Source: a virus. From it: DNA of 64,000 nt. The position numbers and the translations under genes were made by a program. Shown one piece after another: positions 47,401 to 56,903 of this stretch; within the stretch, counting starts at the first letter, position 1; each line of letters begins with the position of its first letter. The DNA is taken from positions 1 through 64,000 of the IMG/VR virus record IMGVR_UViG_3300047550_006373. One strand, written 5' to 3'. Below the pieces are notes generated by a model, which had not been told where the DNA came from, made no database searches, and saw nothing but the letters and a program-made list of their open reading frames with translations.

Positions 47401-50099
47401 GTGGCGCAGGAACCTTTGATGTTCAGAATTCTGCAGGAACATCACTCCTCTTCGTGAGTGGTAGCGGAAGAGTCGGCATCGGAACGACTGCACCGTATCA
47501 GAAGTTCACTCTCTACAACGGCTCCCTCGCGATCGACGCAGGTACTACGTCGCAGTACGTTCGAATCTCCCAAAACTCCACCACGTCTTTCATAGATTCC
47601 ATGGCTTCAGGCGGTTCTTTCCGCGTGAGAGTCAATGCAGGAGCGACGGAAGCAATATTCGCAGACTCCAGCGGAAATGTCGGCATCGGAACAACCAGCC
47701 CGAGTGCCAAGCTGAACGTAAACGGAACGGGATTGATTTCAAGCTATGTTGGAATAGGTCCCAATATCGACTCTACGGTGAAGCTGTATGTCACCAATCC
47801 AGACTCCTCGTCGACTAGCTACATAGGGTTGTTTACCCAGAATGGAGGCGTGCAAGCCGCCGCTTTCATGGGAGACTTGACAGTCAGACTTGCAAACAAC
47901 GCTTTGCGAGTCGATGGTTCGACAGGAAACGTTGGCATTGGATTTACTGGTACTACTGCTAGGCTTTTTGTTTCAGGCTCTTCAACTGCCTCCACACCAA
48001 CAATGGTGGTCCGCGAAGGCGTGGTCTCACCCACAGGTGGAGCAGGAACCTTCGATGTACAAAACTCTGCTGGAACAACGTTGCTCTTCGTTTCAGGAAG
48101 CGGAAGAATCGGTATCGGCACGTCATCACCAGGTTACGATGTGCAGATTGGAAGCACATCAACTTTAGGAACTCGCACGCTAGTACTAACTGACTTAGGA
48201 TATGGAATCAAGATCGCGGGAGGAAATGGTAACGGAATAATTCAAAGTCTCGGCACAGGTGTTCCCCTAGAGCTTCAGTCAGCCAACAGCAACAACGGCA
48301 ACTACATCTTCTCCAGCACAGGAAACGTAGGAATAGGAACCGCCACCGTCACATCGAAGCTTCACGTCTACACCACACAGAGCGACGCAACCGCAACGCC
48401 AAGCGTCGACATAAATGCGGCATTTGCCAGGATAGGCGATGCAACTACAGGACTTACTTTCAACAACGGAGTTGGAATAAAGTTTCACGATGCAGGAAAT
48501 GTTCACTACAGCATAGGACAGCTTTCCGGAAACTTCTACATGTCGCAGACTAGCGACAATGGAAACGTTCTCTTTTCACCCGCAAGAACAGACGTAATTG
48601 TCTTCAACTCTTCTGGTAACGTGGGAATAGGTAGCACCACGCCTGGTTATAAACTCGATGTCAACGGCGACATAAATCTAGCTTCGACAAAAATTCTCAG
48701 AGTTAACGGGACTGCTGTTGTCAATACACAGGGATCAAACGGCTCTGACATTTACATGAATGCCAGAGCCGTCAGGAATGAATCTTCTGTAAACACGGAC
48801 GGTTTGTATCTCGGATACGGAAACAGCGGCACTACCGCAGGCCACATTAGGTTCTTTGCGAATGGAACCACTGAGAGAATGAAGATAGCTGCTGACACGG
48901 GGTCTGTCATAATAAGCGATCTCGCAGGAAGTGTTTCAACATCAACCGCAAGACTTCTTGTCTCTGGTTCCACTACTTCGACTACTCCCACGATGGTGGT
49001 GAAAGAAGGAACAACAGCTTCCAGTACTGCTGTTGGTGTTCTAGACGCACAAAGTTACACAGGTAACTCTCTATTCTTTGTCAGCGGAAGCGGATTCGTT
49101 GGAATTGGAACAAATACTCCTTCGTCTCCTACATTTCCAATTGCAGGAGGAAAATTTCAGGTATCAAGCAGTAACACAGGAACATCGGCATTCGGTCTCA
49201 TCGTAGGCGCACAGTTCGTAGGTTACTCACTCAACTATTACGATGCTTCAACACACATCTTCAGACACTCAGACGGATCAACTAGAAAGATATCTCTAGA
49301 CAGCAACGGAAACGTTGGAATAGGAAACGTTGCCGCTATCGGATCAGGGTATAGCCCGCTCGCTCGCCTTATGGTTACGGGATCTAGCGATTCCACTGCG
49401 GCAGGGCTTACAGTAAAATCGGGTCTCCCATCACCAGTAGCTTCAGTTCTTGATATTCAAAATAATGATGGGACAACGTTATTTTTTGTCTCAGGATCAG
49501 GAAACGTAGGAATTGGAACGAATATTTCCAACGGAAATAAATTGTCTGTCAGCGGTGAGACCGCAATCACGGGATCGGTTACTCCCGGCGTCGATAACAC
49601 ATATAGCTTAGGTTCTTCCGGAAAGCGCTGGAAGACCATCTACGTTGCGACCGGCTCGATAGCGAACGTCGTATTCTCACCAGTCTCTACGGGTGCTACT
49701 TACGTCACAACGTTCGCTTCTGGCGAGTCTGGTCGTCTGACTGCTACAAAGACGATTAACTCTTCCACAAATACCACGTTCTTCACTGTCGCAGAGAATA
49801 ACGGAGCATCGATGTTTGACGTATCTTTTGTGGTGAGTGAAGGTGGTTTCTCTGTTGCAAGAAAATATTCTGTTGCTTCACAGTACGGAACGAGCTCAAC
49901 AAACGTCGTGTCTTTCAAGACAGTCGACACAGGGCCGTATTCAGGAAATGATCTGACAGTTACTTTTACTAAGACGTCGGCGACTGTAACAACTTGTACT
50001 GTATCTCAGAATTCAGGTGGTGCAGTCAACATAGCAATGACAATAGATATTTCTGCGATATCCTCGGGAGGAGCTCCCACCACGGTCACAATCTTCTAA
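44457..50099 (+). CDS. Giant tail fibre with VREG/VGIGT modules
   Basis: An 1880-residue fibre. It has some nineteen VGIGT-type turns and five or six copies of a longer module that reads SGSSTASTPTMIVREGVVSP, then DVQNSAGTSILFVSG, then VGIGT. Such modules probably stack as a trimeric beta-prism shaft. Residues 1-60 (PRDILIDPQRTGSGNPNIQF) differ from the other fibres and should be the attachment end. The last 130 residues (from about LTATKTINSSTNTTF on) are a separate beta-domain, rich in Thr and Val, and the likely receptor-binding tip. It shares an [20 protein letters not shown] unit with the preceding fibre. Confidence 0.87.
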   Translation: MPRDILIDPQRTGSGNPNIQFSGSAGNPLRLEVLSEGSVQFTGVSGSLFKISDFPVAGGGLNSLFLSGTTAITGSFLPGVTDLYDLGSSTKRWANIFATSISGSLTGSNVLAGQVVVAGTGGVLSGSNVFWWDNTNKRVGIGTSSGLTTLLYLTGSSSDGITIRTDTAPRVSYQRSSDGQGWSAGYDIVNNGFVISQSPTSLTTTQRLFINSGGYVGVGTVTPLARFYITGSSTASDTTFLVREGVTSPVGSANILNVQNSSGTSILMVSGSGKVGIGAAPAYSSPLYVFGNNSFPQITAAGSSGISPNGTSGYNLKIDSTDLWQLITDNNASNFFFLQYNNTSLGRYLSVSTTGNVGIGTTIPNSNSGYTTLTLASSTTGGRTDYNQSSTAVGSIYNDSSALYVQGNASKILVLGTNASEKVRIDTSGNVGIGTATPAALLTVSGTIVTKYSTGLESYIAAGTYSAGAAGFYPIYNTQSATGGLFGANDTVIKYAAAGNNFVLLHGTTVVMTANSSESVGIGSTTSISARFQVSGSSTSSTPTMIVREGVVSPTAGVGVFDVQNSAGTSILFVTGSQRVGIGTTAPQAAFHVVNGSVPNAANLYVGYVGSNNYYDANQHYYRDGSGNTRLTISSGGNVAPGSDNTQDLGSTALRWRNVYATSVSGSLTGSNVLAGQVVVAGTGGVLSGTNNFTYDNSTGNLTISGSLRSVYSVGDEGGEIFFAKPQTNTSINTGVTIDMYQNKIRIFETGGTNRGGYFDITSLGAAASTNLAGSGGATSTNYWFESAINTIYSTGSVGVGTNSYAARFFVSGSSTASTPTMIVREGVSSPTSGVGILNVQNSAGTSILFVSGSGNVGIGTATPGAKLHVIGSTNVSAIFSTTNATQSYIQLAYNTGTTFGYVGNGTSLVTGAGNTDLALRSETGGNILFASGGSTERVRIDTSGNVGIGTSSYTGRLYISGSSTASTPTMVVREGVVSPTGGAGTFDVQNSAGTSLLFVSGSGRVGIGTTAPYQKFTLYNGSLAIDAGTTSQYVRISQNSTTSFIDSMASGGSFRVRVNAGATEAIFADSSGNVGIGTTSPSAKLNVNGTGLISSYVGIGPNIDSTVKLYVTNPDSSSTSYIGLFTQNGGVQAAAFMGDLTVRLANNALRVDGSTGNVGIGFTGTTARLFVSGSSTASTPTMVVREGVVSPTGGAGTFDVQNSAGTTLLFVSGSGRIGIGTSSPGYDVQIGSTSTLGTRTLVLTDLGYGIKIAGGNGNGIIQSLGTGVPLELQSANSNNGNYIFSSTGNVGIGTATVTSKLHVYTTQSDATATPSVDINAAFARIGDATTGLTFNNGVGIKFHDAGNVHYSIGQLSGNFYMSQTSDNGNVLFSPARTDVIVFNSSGNVGIGSTTPGYKLDVNGDINLASTKILRVNGTAVVNTQGSNGSDIYMNARAVRNESSVNTDGLYLGYGNSGTTAGHIRFFANGTTERMKIAADTGSVIISDLAGSVSTSTARLLVSGSTTSTTPTMVVKEGTTASSTAVGVLDAQSYTGNSLFFVSGSGFVGIGTNTPSSPTFPIAGGKFQVSSSNTGTSAFGLIVGAQFVGYSLNYYDASTHIFRHSDGSTRKISLDSNGNVGIGNVAAIGSGYSPLARLMVTGSSDSTAAGLTVKSGLPSPVASVLDIQNNDGTTLFFVSGSGNVGIGTNISNGNKLSVSGETAITGSVTPGVDNTYSLGSSGKRWKTIYVATGSIANVVFSPVSTGATYVTTFASGESGRLTATKTINSSTNTTFFTVAENNGASMFDVSFVVSEGGFSVARKYSVASQYGTSSTNVVSFKTVDTGPYSGNDLTVTFTKTSATVTTCTVSQNSGGAVNIAMTIDISAISSGGAPTTVTIF
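45157..49116 (+). repeat. Direct repeats of fibre module (VREG-DVQN-VGIGT)
   Basis: Copies near 45157-45297, 46062-46206, 46881-47039, 47331-47488, 47964-48121 and 48950-49116. Two copies (47353-47490 and 47985-48122) are nearly the same at DNA level, with a shared run of 20 bases or more around ccgcgaaggcgtggtctcac. Copies also occur, more diverged, in the fibre genes at 50112 and 61086. Unequal crossing-over could change fibre length. Confidence 0.8.
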
Positions 50100-50111
50100 C
50101 GAGAAAAACAC

Positions 50112-53100
50112 ATGGCAACAAACTTTTCATTTAACGACTTTCTCGTAATCGACACAACGGGTTCTATAGGGATAGGTTCAACTAATCCGCAGGCAAGACT
50201 GTTTGTGACAGGATCTAATTCAGTCACGAGTCAAACGACTGTAATTTTTAGACCTGGTACATCGGATCAATTAGCTGGTGCTGCCGTATTAGATGTTCAA
50301 AATTCAGGCGGTTCATCTTTGCTATTTGTGAGCGGAAGCGGAAATATTGGAATTGGAACTACGCCTTCGTACAAGCTCGATGTCAACGGGCAGGTGCGTG
50401 CATCTGCACTTGTAGATCTTCAGAATACATCTTATCTTGTTGACCCAGCAAGTACTTCAGTTTTAAATCTAGTCAATGCTACCGGCTTCTATGATGCCGA
50501 CGGAGGAAGTGCTCGAAGATTTGTCAATCCTGGTGGTGGATCTATAACTGGAACGACTCCGTCTCAGACGGGAGCGCTTAAAATAAGATTTCCGTCTTCG
50601 AGGAACAATTCCTCGACAATGATAATTTTGACTGTTAAGATCTATGAGTATGTCACAGGTCGCACGCAAGAGTACAGAATTGGCGGCTACAATTATGCAC
50701 TTGGCAATTGGTACAACGTATTTGCATATAATTTAACCGATTCAGGTCCCAACTACTCGATAAGATTTGGATACGACGGCACGAGCGACTGCATATGGAT
50801 CGGAGAGACGACGTCAACCTGGACTTACCCGCAGGCTTACATTACCGAGGTACTGACGGGATATTCTGGTTTTAGTGCAGACTGGTCGAACGGATGGTCG
50901 ATGTCCTGGATCACTACCTTTGACACAGTTGAGCAAGGTCCTTATACACCGAACAGATTCTGGGGGAACAGCAATGACGGTACAGGAAGCGGTCTCGATG
51001 CAGACCTCCTCGATGGATATCACGCGTCCTCTTTTGGACTTGGCACAGGAACGCAGAATTATGTTGCAAAATGGACGGCAACAAGTAATGCCCTTGGAAA
51101 TTCACAAATTTATGATGACGCAACGAACGTAGGCGTCGGAACTGCAACTACTCACGGAAAACTAACCATCTACAAAGACGGAACAGGTAATGCAGAGATC
51201 CTTACTCTAAAGACGACTTATCCCAGCGACAGCACTTATAAGTCTTTAACGTGGCGAGATGGATCAAACATTACGGGACAAATTGATACACGCTACAACG
51301 GTACAACTGTCGACATGGTATTTGGAAGTCTCTACAACAGCGGCTATAACACCACAGAGCGGCTCAGGATTACGGGTGCAGGAAATATAGGAATTGGAAC
51401 CACAAATGCCACCGCAAAACTAACGATATCTTCTTCCACTCCGGCTTCAATAGACGTTGGTCTGAATAGATCTTATACAGTGTTAAATAGCAACACGGGA
51501 TCCATCAATTTTGTCTCTCTTCCGTCAGTAGGAACGAGAGGAACTCACGACTATGGGTCAATAGTTGTAAAGGGAAACAGCCCTAGCGGAGTTAACGATG
51601 GAGGTTCTTCTGTATTTGAATTAAAAGTGGGCGGAGCATCATCTGCAGCTACAGATCTAGGCGTTTTTCTTAGGGGCGAGGCGATTGCAGGATCTTCTAA
51701 TGGACCCGACATGGTCTCTATATTTTCGAGGTCTACGAGAGGACTGGTAGTTAGCGGTACGTCTGCTAATGTAGGAATTGGTACTACGATTCCTGCTTAT
51801 CCTCTTCACGTATACAGAAGCGGACTCGCAGACGGTAGCACAAATACACACCTCATGTTTGATGGAAAGTTTTCCGCTGCAGGAATCGACCAGAACGACA
51901 TGATCGGAATGTCTTCTCGTCTTGAAAACTCCGGCGGAGGAAGCCAGACAACATTCAATATTGGTTTTTCATATCAGGCGGGAGCAAATGCAATACTCCT
52001 TCAGCCCACCTCTGGGTACGTAGGAATCGGAACCAATAATCCTTCTTCTAAGCTTCATGTTGTCAGCGGTGACATAAGGTTTGACAACACATACGGAGTT
52101 ATCGGCGCGACAAATACTGCAGGATATGTCCTCCGTGCCGACGGCACGAGATTCGTCCCCGCCCAGCTGTCTTATTCTGATCTCAGTACAACGAACATGC
52201 CCGTGAGGACAGCGTCCTACACTTCGATAACAGGAGTCACAGGTGACTGGTTTCCCATATTCAAATTCGGGAATAACGATAACACCGGTGCTGCTATATG
52301 CACGTTGACGACTGCAGCTCACAGCTCAGTCACATTTACCGTGAGCAAGGGCTGGGTGGGCAGCGATGTATATGCGATAAACGTTCTCAACTGTATTGTC
52401 AATGAAAATGGAGGATTCCCAGCTGTACGTGAAGTCAGAATAATCAGGGACACAGTGAGCACGTATGACGGTTGGGTAGAGGCAAGGCTCTATTGGAGTT
52501 CTGGTCCGACAGTTTTAGTCAAGGCAACGGTGATGACGTCTCCCGTGGGAGACATAACGTTCGCAGCATCTCTTGCAACATCTGCGGCTACAGTTGGTGG
52601 AACAGTGTCAGTTGGTGACAGCGTCGCATTTTCTGCCACTAACTACAACATCATGAGGGCAAAGGGAAACATCATCACCCCCTCAAAGATTGGAATCGGA
52701 ACGACAGACCCCAGTTACAAACTTTCTATATATGATTCTTCGCAAGATCAGATCTACATTCGAGGAACTAGCACGAGTAGGTCTGGTATTAGAATAGACA
52801 ACACAGCTGGGTATCAGTCTCAGATTCTCTTGGCTGATGGAGGGACAGACAAGTGGCAATTTGGAAAGCAGACTGATAATACGTTCTTCTTGTATGATGC
52901 AACAGCAACCAAGAACATAATCCAGGGAACATACAGAAACCTTGGCAGGTCAGACATATCTCTTGTTCCATATCAAGACGGACGTGCAGGAATAGGAACA
53001 GATCCATCTACTAATGGAAAGCTTGAGATCTACGCGACAGGATCTGCGCAGGGTATCTACCAGAGCGATGGAACTCGATGGATGAGAGTTCTTGCAGGTA

Positions 53101-55868
53101 CAACTAGCGCTGGGTCTTATAATGATATCACTCAGGCTAACGATTCAGCAATCATCTTCAGTGCCGGATCGTCAGGTACGGGAGCTTTCGTTCTTGCTCC
53201 ATGGACAACCGGTACGAATGGCTTGAGGATGGATTCTTCTGGCAATGTCGGAATTGGAGAAACTAGTCCGGGGAGTCACTACGGAGAAGCGAATAGACTC
53301 GTAGTCAGAAACGACAACAACGGCCTGACAGCCTTGTCCGTGACAAATGCCACGGTAGGAACCAGTGCCGTCACCAGAATTGGAATGATAGGTGGAACAG
53401 GCTACTCATATGCTCGCCACGAACTCTACGACAACAACGGGTCTCCCTATCTCAATTACACCATAGGTCAAGGTGTTAAGTCTTACAACATAAACATGGG
53501 TGTTGGTGGTAACACTGCCATGGTTTTGTCTGCAAGCAGCACATCAACTACCGTAGGCATTGGAATGACTGCAACTGCTGCTGCTCCCTTTGCAGCGTCA
53601 GGGTATGGATGGCTAGCAGTCAATGGAACGGGCGGCGCTGTTCATTCTCATATTCAAAATGGAAGTGAAATATTCAGGATTCAGTCTGACGGTGGAGCCC
53701 ACAGCATATTGGGAATCTCAGGCGTTCCCATGGTGTTCAAGACCGTTAACAACGAAGCGATGAGGATCGATACCTCGCAGAGAGTCGGCATCGGAACTGC
53801 AAGTCCTGGATCGAAACTCCATGTGTGGACCACGTCAGACTACGATGGGTTGCAAATTGATGGTATAAACGGAGCGGCAACATTCCGATCGTGGTTAAGG
53901 TTGTTCCCATCGGGATCTGCAGGTGCATACAATCCGCTTGTGGGTCAAGGCGATTCTGCGATAATTTTTTCGAGAAACTCAACAGACACTGGAAATCTCG
54001 TAATAGCTCCCTGGACGAACTCGACCAATGGAATCAAGATGGACAACACTGGTAGAGTTGGCATCGGAACGTCGTCGATGTCCGTAAAACTTGTCGTTCA
54101 TGCTTCTGACGCTCTCATCAATAGTCACACTGTGGGAAGAGGGAGCGCTTCGGCTGATAGCACTAACGTTGCGCTTGGATCCGCTGCCAACTCAACAGTA
54201 ACTTCAGGTCAGTACAACACTGCCGTCGGATTCTATGCCAACAGGCAGAGCAACGGCGGCGAGAACACTGCAATAGGTTACGTTGCAATGGATGGCAACA
54301 CTGCTTCCTATAATACTGCTGTAGGGTCTCAGGCTCTCTATGCAGTTACATCGGGACCATACAACACAGCTGTTGGTTACAAGTCTCTATATTCTGCAGG
54401 TGCATCGAACTACAGTGTAGGTGTAGGTGCAGAAGCAGGTTATGGAGGCAGCTCTGCAGGAAGAACCGCGATAGGTTATCAAGCCCTTGCAGGTGCAGCT
54501 GCAGCATACACGACAGCTGTGGGATACAGATCTCTCAATGCAAATACTACGGGAACAGACAACGTTGGATTAGGAGCATACACGCTTGAATTAAACGACA
54601 CAGGCAATAACAACACGGCGATCGGATCAAATGCTCTTTCAAAGCTCTCCAAGTACAATAGAAACACTGCTGTTGGCGCATTGGCTATGGCAACATCAAC
54701 GCAAGGGCAAGACAGCGTTGCCGTTGGATACAAGACGCTTTATTCGACAAGCACAGACGTCGCGAATGTCGCAGTAGGTTCATATTCACTTCAAACAGTT
54801 GCAGGAGGAAGCTACAACGTAGGAATTGGCTACAGCTCTCTCTACAGTGTATCCACGGGTGGTTTCAACGTGGCTCTCGGACCACAGGCTGGAACGAGCA
54901 TCACGTCTGGTGGTGGCAACGTGGTCATAGGTGGGTACGGAGCAGGTGGATCATTTGCCACACAGACAAACAACATCTTCTTGTCTGACGGAAACGGAAA
55001 CCTAAGGATGATCATTACGGGATCTACGGGTTTCGTTGGAATAGGAACGACACAACCCAATTCAAGCGTGGCCGTATACAACTCGTCAACTAACGGAACT
55101 ACTTCTGTGGAAGTTCAAGCACCTCCATATAGCGGTGTTAGCTCAAGTACAGCTAAATTTTCTCTTTCTATAGCGGGAACAGAATACGGAAGAATGCAAG
55201 TTAGGTACGGATTATCGGCACCTGCTGAAACAGTAATTGCAGCAGTCGGCTCTGGTCAAGCGCTTGCTCTCGAAACAAATTCTGCAAGAGCTGTAACTAT
55301 TGACACCTCCCAGAGAGTTGGTGTTGGAACAGGAACTCCTGACACGACAGCGAACACAAAGCTTCACGTCTACAACGGTAATGCAATTTTTAACAACACG
55401 TACGGCGTCAATTGGACTGGTTTGACAGGCCCTACAAACGGAACAAGAACAGGACAGACACTAGATCACTACGACTATGGAACTTGGTCCCCTGCTTTCG
55501 CAGGTTCTTCAGCAGCAGGCACATATACGCTTGCAAACACAAAAGCCTACTATGTAAGAGTCGGAAAGCTGGTCGTTGTTTCTATGTACACCGAGGTAAG
55601 CTCTATTGGAACAGCAGGAAGCGGAGATTGGAGAATAACGGGTCTTCCTTACTCCTCGTCTTCAGGTATCGGCATAGCTTCTGTTGGAAAATATTCAGGA
55701 TTGGCATCTAACGTCGCGACGATATCAGGTGTGGTTGAAGAAGGAAATACTTACGTTGAAATGTATGTCACTACCGCGAGCGGCGCAGCGAACACAAAGG
55801 CCCCCATCGGCACTTATGTTGGAGCAGGCACAAAGATAGCCATGACCATCACTTACAGAGTGACATGA
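50112..55868 (+). CDS. Giant tail fibre with YadA-head-like repeats and receptor-tip domain
   Basis: A 1918-residue fibre. A shaft of about fourteen VGIGT-type turns fills most of the length, with an inserted lectin-like region near residues 150-290 (FYDADGGSARRFVNPGG, then DGTGSGLDADLLDGYHASSF, a common phage-fibre motif). From about residue 1350 to 1610 there are fifteen units of 16-17 residues of the form NTAVGYxSLYSxTSGxY, the pattern of the YadA/Hep_Hag left-handed parallel beta-roll head. The last 130 residues (LDHYDYGTWSPAFAG, YYVRVGKLVVVSMYTEV, ITGLPYSS) are a fibre-tip domain often found at receptor-binding ends. GAGAAAA precedes the ATG. Confidence 0.87.
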   Translation: MATNFSFNDFLVIDTTGSIGIGSTNPQARLFVTGSNSVTSQTTVIFRPGTSDQLAGAAVLDVQNSGGSSLLFVSGSGNIGIGTTPSYKLDVNGQVRASALVDLQNTSYLVDPASTSVLNLVNATGFYDADGGSARRFVNPGGGSITGTTPSQTGALKIRFPSSRNNSSTMIILTVKIYEYVTGRTQEYRIGGYNYALGNWYNVFAYNLTDSGPNYSIRFGYDGTSDCIWIGETTSTWTYPQAYITEVLTGYSGFSADWSNGWSMSWITTFDTVEQGPYTPNRFWGNSNDGTGSGLDADLLDGYHASSFGLGTGTQNYVAKWTATSNALGNSQIYDDATNVGVGTATTHGKLTIYKDGTGNAEILTLKTTYPSDSTYKSLTWRDGSNITGQIDTRYNGTTVDMVFGSLYNSGYNTTERLRITGAGNIGIGTTNATAKLTISSSTPASIDVGLNRSYTVLNSNTGSINFVSLPSVGTRGTHDYGSIVVKGNSPSGVNDGGSSVFELKVGGASSAATDLGVFLRGEAIAGSSNGPDMVSIFSRSTRGLVVSGTSANVGIGTTIPAYPLHVYRSGLADGSTNTHLMFDGKFSAAGIDQNDMIGMSSRLENSGGGSQTTFNIGFSYQAGANAILLQPTSGYVGIGTNNPSSKLHVVSGDIRFDNTYGVIGATNTAGYVLRADGTRFVPAQLSYSDLSTTNMPVRTASYTSITGVTGDWFPIFKFGNNDNTGAAICTLTTAAHSSVTFTVSKGWVGSDVYAINVLNCIVNENGGFPAVREVRIIRDTVSTYDGWVEARLYWSSGPTVLVKATVMTSPVGDITFAASLATSAATVGGTVSVGDSVAFSATNYNIMRAKGNIITPSKIGIGTTDPSYKLSIYDSSQDQIYIRGTSTSRSGIRIDNTAGYQSQILLADGGTDKWQFGKQTDNTFFLYDATATKNIIQGTYRNLGRSDISLVPYQDGRAGIGTDPSTNGKLEIYATGSAQGIYQSDGTRWMRVLAGTTSAGSYNDITQANDSAIIFSAGSSGTGAFVLAPWTTGTNGLRMDSSGNVGIGETSPGSHYGEANRLVVRNDNNGLTALSVTNATVGTSAVTRIGMIGGTGYSYARHELYDNNGSPYLNYTIGQGVKSYNINMGVGGNTAMVLSASSTSTTVGIGMTATAAAPFAASGYGWLAVNGTGGAVHSHIQNGSEIFRIQSDGGAHSILGISGVPMVFKTVNNEAMRIDTSQRVGIGTASPGSKLHVWTTSDYDGLQIDGINGAATFRSWLRLFPSGSAGAYNPLVGQGDSAIIFSRNSTDTGNLVIAPWTNSTNGIKMDNTGRVGIGTSSMSVKLVVHASDALINSHTVGRGSASADSTNVALGSAANSTVTSGQYNTAVGFYANRQSNGGENTAIGYVAMDGNTASYNTAVGSQALYAVTSGPYNTAVGYKSLYSAGASNYSVGVGAEAGYGGSSAGRTAIGYQALAGAAAAYTTAVGYRSLNANTTGTDNVGLGAYTLELNDTGNNNTAIGSNALSKLSKYNRNTAVGALAMATSTQGQDSVAVGYKTLYSTSTDVANVAVGSYSLQTVAGGSYNVGIGYSSLYSVSTGGFNVALGPQAGTSITSGGGNVVIGGYGAGGSFATQTNNIFLSDGNGNLRMIITGSTGFVGIGTTQPNSSVAVYNSSTNGTTSVEVQAPPYSGVSSSTAKFSLSIAGTEYGRMQVRYGLSAPAETVIAAVGSGQALALETNSARAVTIDTSQRVGVGTGTPDTTANTKLHVYNGNAIFNNTYGVNWTGLTGPTNGTRTGQTLDHYDYGTWSPAFAGSSAAGTYTLANTKAYYVRVGKLVVVSMYTEVSSIGTAGSGDWRITGLPYSSSSGIGIASVGKYSGLASNVATISGVVEEGNTYVEMYVTTASGAANTKAPIGTYVGAGTKIAMTITYRVT
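54163..54940 (+). repeat. YadA-head-like 16-17 residue repeats
   Basis: Fifteen tandem units inside the fibre gene at 50112, each with a core N-[TV]-A-[VI]-G-Y-x-[AS]-L. Such units form a trimeric left-handed beta-roll in adhesins. DNA copies differ in the third codon position, so the repeats are old and not freshly duplicated. Confidence 0.85.
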
Positions 55869-55891
55869 GATAAATTAGAAAAAGGAAATTT

Positions 55892-56149
55892 ATGTACGCC
55901 ACTATACAGCCACTAAGCTACAGGCAAGGAAACGCAACAATTCTCTCAATAACTCAGACGAGCGTTGATCTGAGTAGAGGAGCAGCTGTGAGCTGGTCAC
56001 TCATGAACGAAGACAGAACAGTCCTGTTTGAGCACGGAACCAGTCTGCTTGGAGGTGAAGAGTATTCGTCTTGGCTCGGAGATGACGAGTACGTCATGAG
56101 ATGGCTTGCAGAAAAATTAAGTGTTACTATCGTTGAGATACACACCTAA
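55892..56149 (+). CDS. Small fibre-linked protein, paralogue of the gene at 56904
   Basis: An 85-residue protein with no named family. It has the form MYA-I-PL-YRQGNATIL, then AVSWSLMNEDRT, GGEEYSSWLGDDEYVMRWLA and a hydrophobic C-terminal strand. The gene at 56904 has the same layout (MYAKIEPITYRTGQA, VVEWSLMGDQET, SGEEYLAWGQSDDYVYEWLA), so they are paralogues with the unknown gene between them. AAGGAA ahead of the ATG is a good Shine-Dalgarno. Its place behind the fibre genes suggests a small capping or assembly protein. Confidence 0.65.
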   Translation: MYATIQPLSYRQGNATILSITQTSVDLSRGAAVSWSLMNEDRTVLFEHGTSLLGGEEYSSWLGDDEYVMRWLAEKLSVTIVEIHT

Positions 56150-56170
56150 TTCTTGATTAATATTTCTGCG

Positions 56171-56881
56171 ATGGAGCAGATAAAAAAGATCATAGAGGTT
56201 GGCTGTAGAGGACTAGCAAAAGATCCTGTCTCGCTGTCTGAGATAGTCACGAGAGAAGAAAAAGAAATCTATCTCGTGTCAGATGCTGACTGTCCTACGT
56301 ACAGCTTCTTGATGATACTTTCAGACAAGAGGAGCAAGAAGAACAATCACAAAAATTTAGGTCTCTATTCGGGGGTGATTGAACATTCCCCCAAGACAAA
56401 TTTGAGTCTCGATGGAATCTTCTCCGTTAAAAAACATCACGCCGGCGGCTACGAAGCTGTATATCTTTGGGCGAACTCACCGATTGAGGCAACAATACTC
56501 TACTGTCTTGGATTGAGAGTATGGAAGAAAATATCCTCTGACAGAGGAGACTCTCCTGCTGTCAATTCTGTGCTAGATAGACTTAGAAAGACAGATGGTA
56601 ACAATCTAGAAAATGAGTACAACATTCGAGCTGGACTGGAGAGTCTCCCGTATGGAAGAGACGTGAAGATTATTGCTCTTGGATCGGCTGGTTCTTACGA
56701 TCTTATGCAAGATGAACCAAGCTACGTTATTGCTGAAAGAATTGCAGAAGCAAACAGGGACATGTATCTTCGACATGATTCGGCTTTCGACGAGATGCAC
56801 AGAATAGCAAAGCTATTTGGTCTGTCCCTGCCCGCAAATCAGAAAGACTGGGAAAACAAATCAAACTTCGATAATAAATAA
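56171..56881 (+). CDS. Hypothetical protein between fibre-linked paralogues
   Basis: A 236-residue protein that I do not recognise. It is of mixed alpha-beta type, with IYLVSDADCPTYSFLMIL and KHHAGGYEAVYLWANSPIEA, no signal peptide and no membrane helix. Start choice is uncertain: ATG at 56171 lacks a Shine-Dalgarno, and an in-frame TTG at 56153 four bases after the upstream stop would also be possible by translational coupling. It lies between two small paralogues and just after the fibre cluster, so fibre assembly or fibre variation is a fair guess. Confidence 0.6.
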   Translation: MEQIKKIIEVGCRGLAKDPVSLSEIVTREEKEIYLVSDADCPTYSFLMILSDKRSKKNNHKNLGLYSGVIEHSPKTNLSLDGIFSVKKHHAGGYEAVYLWANSPIEATILYCLGLRVWKKISSDRGDSPAVNSVLDRLRKTDGNNLENEYNIRAGLESLPYGRDVKIIALGSAGSYDLMQDEPSYVIAERIAEANRDMYLRHDSAFDEMHRIAKLFGLSLPANQKDWENKSNFDNK

Positions 56882-56903
56882 CATAGCGAAAGGCCAAACA
56901 TAA

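Noticed and set aside
44457-55868. Diversity-generating retroelement acting on fibre genes
   Set aside because: No reverse transcriptase or template/variable repeat pair with adenine-specific changes is visible in the window.
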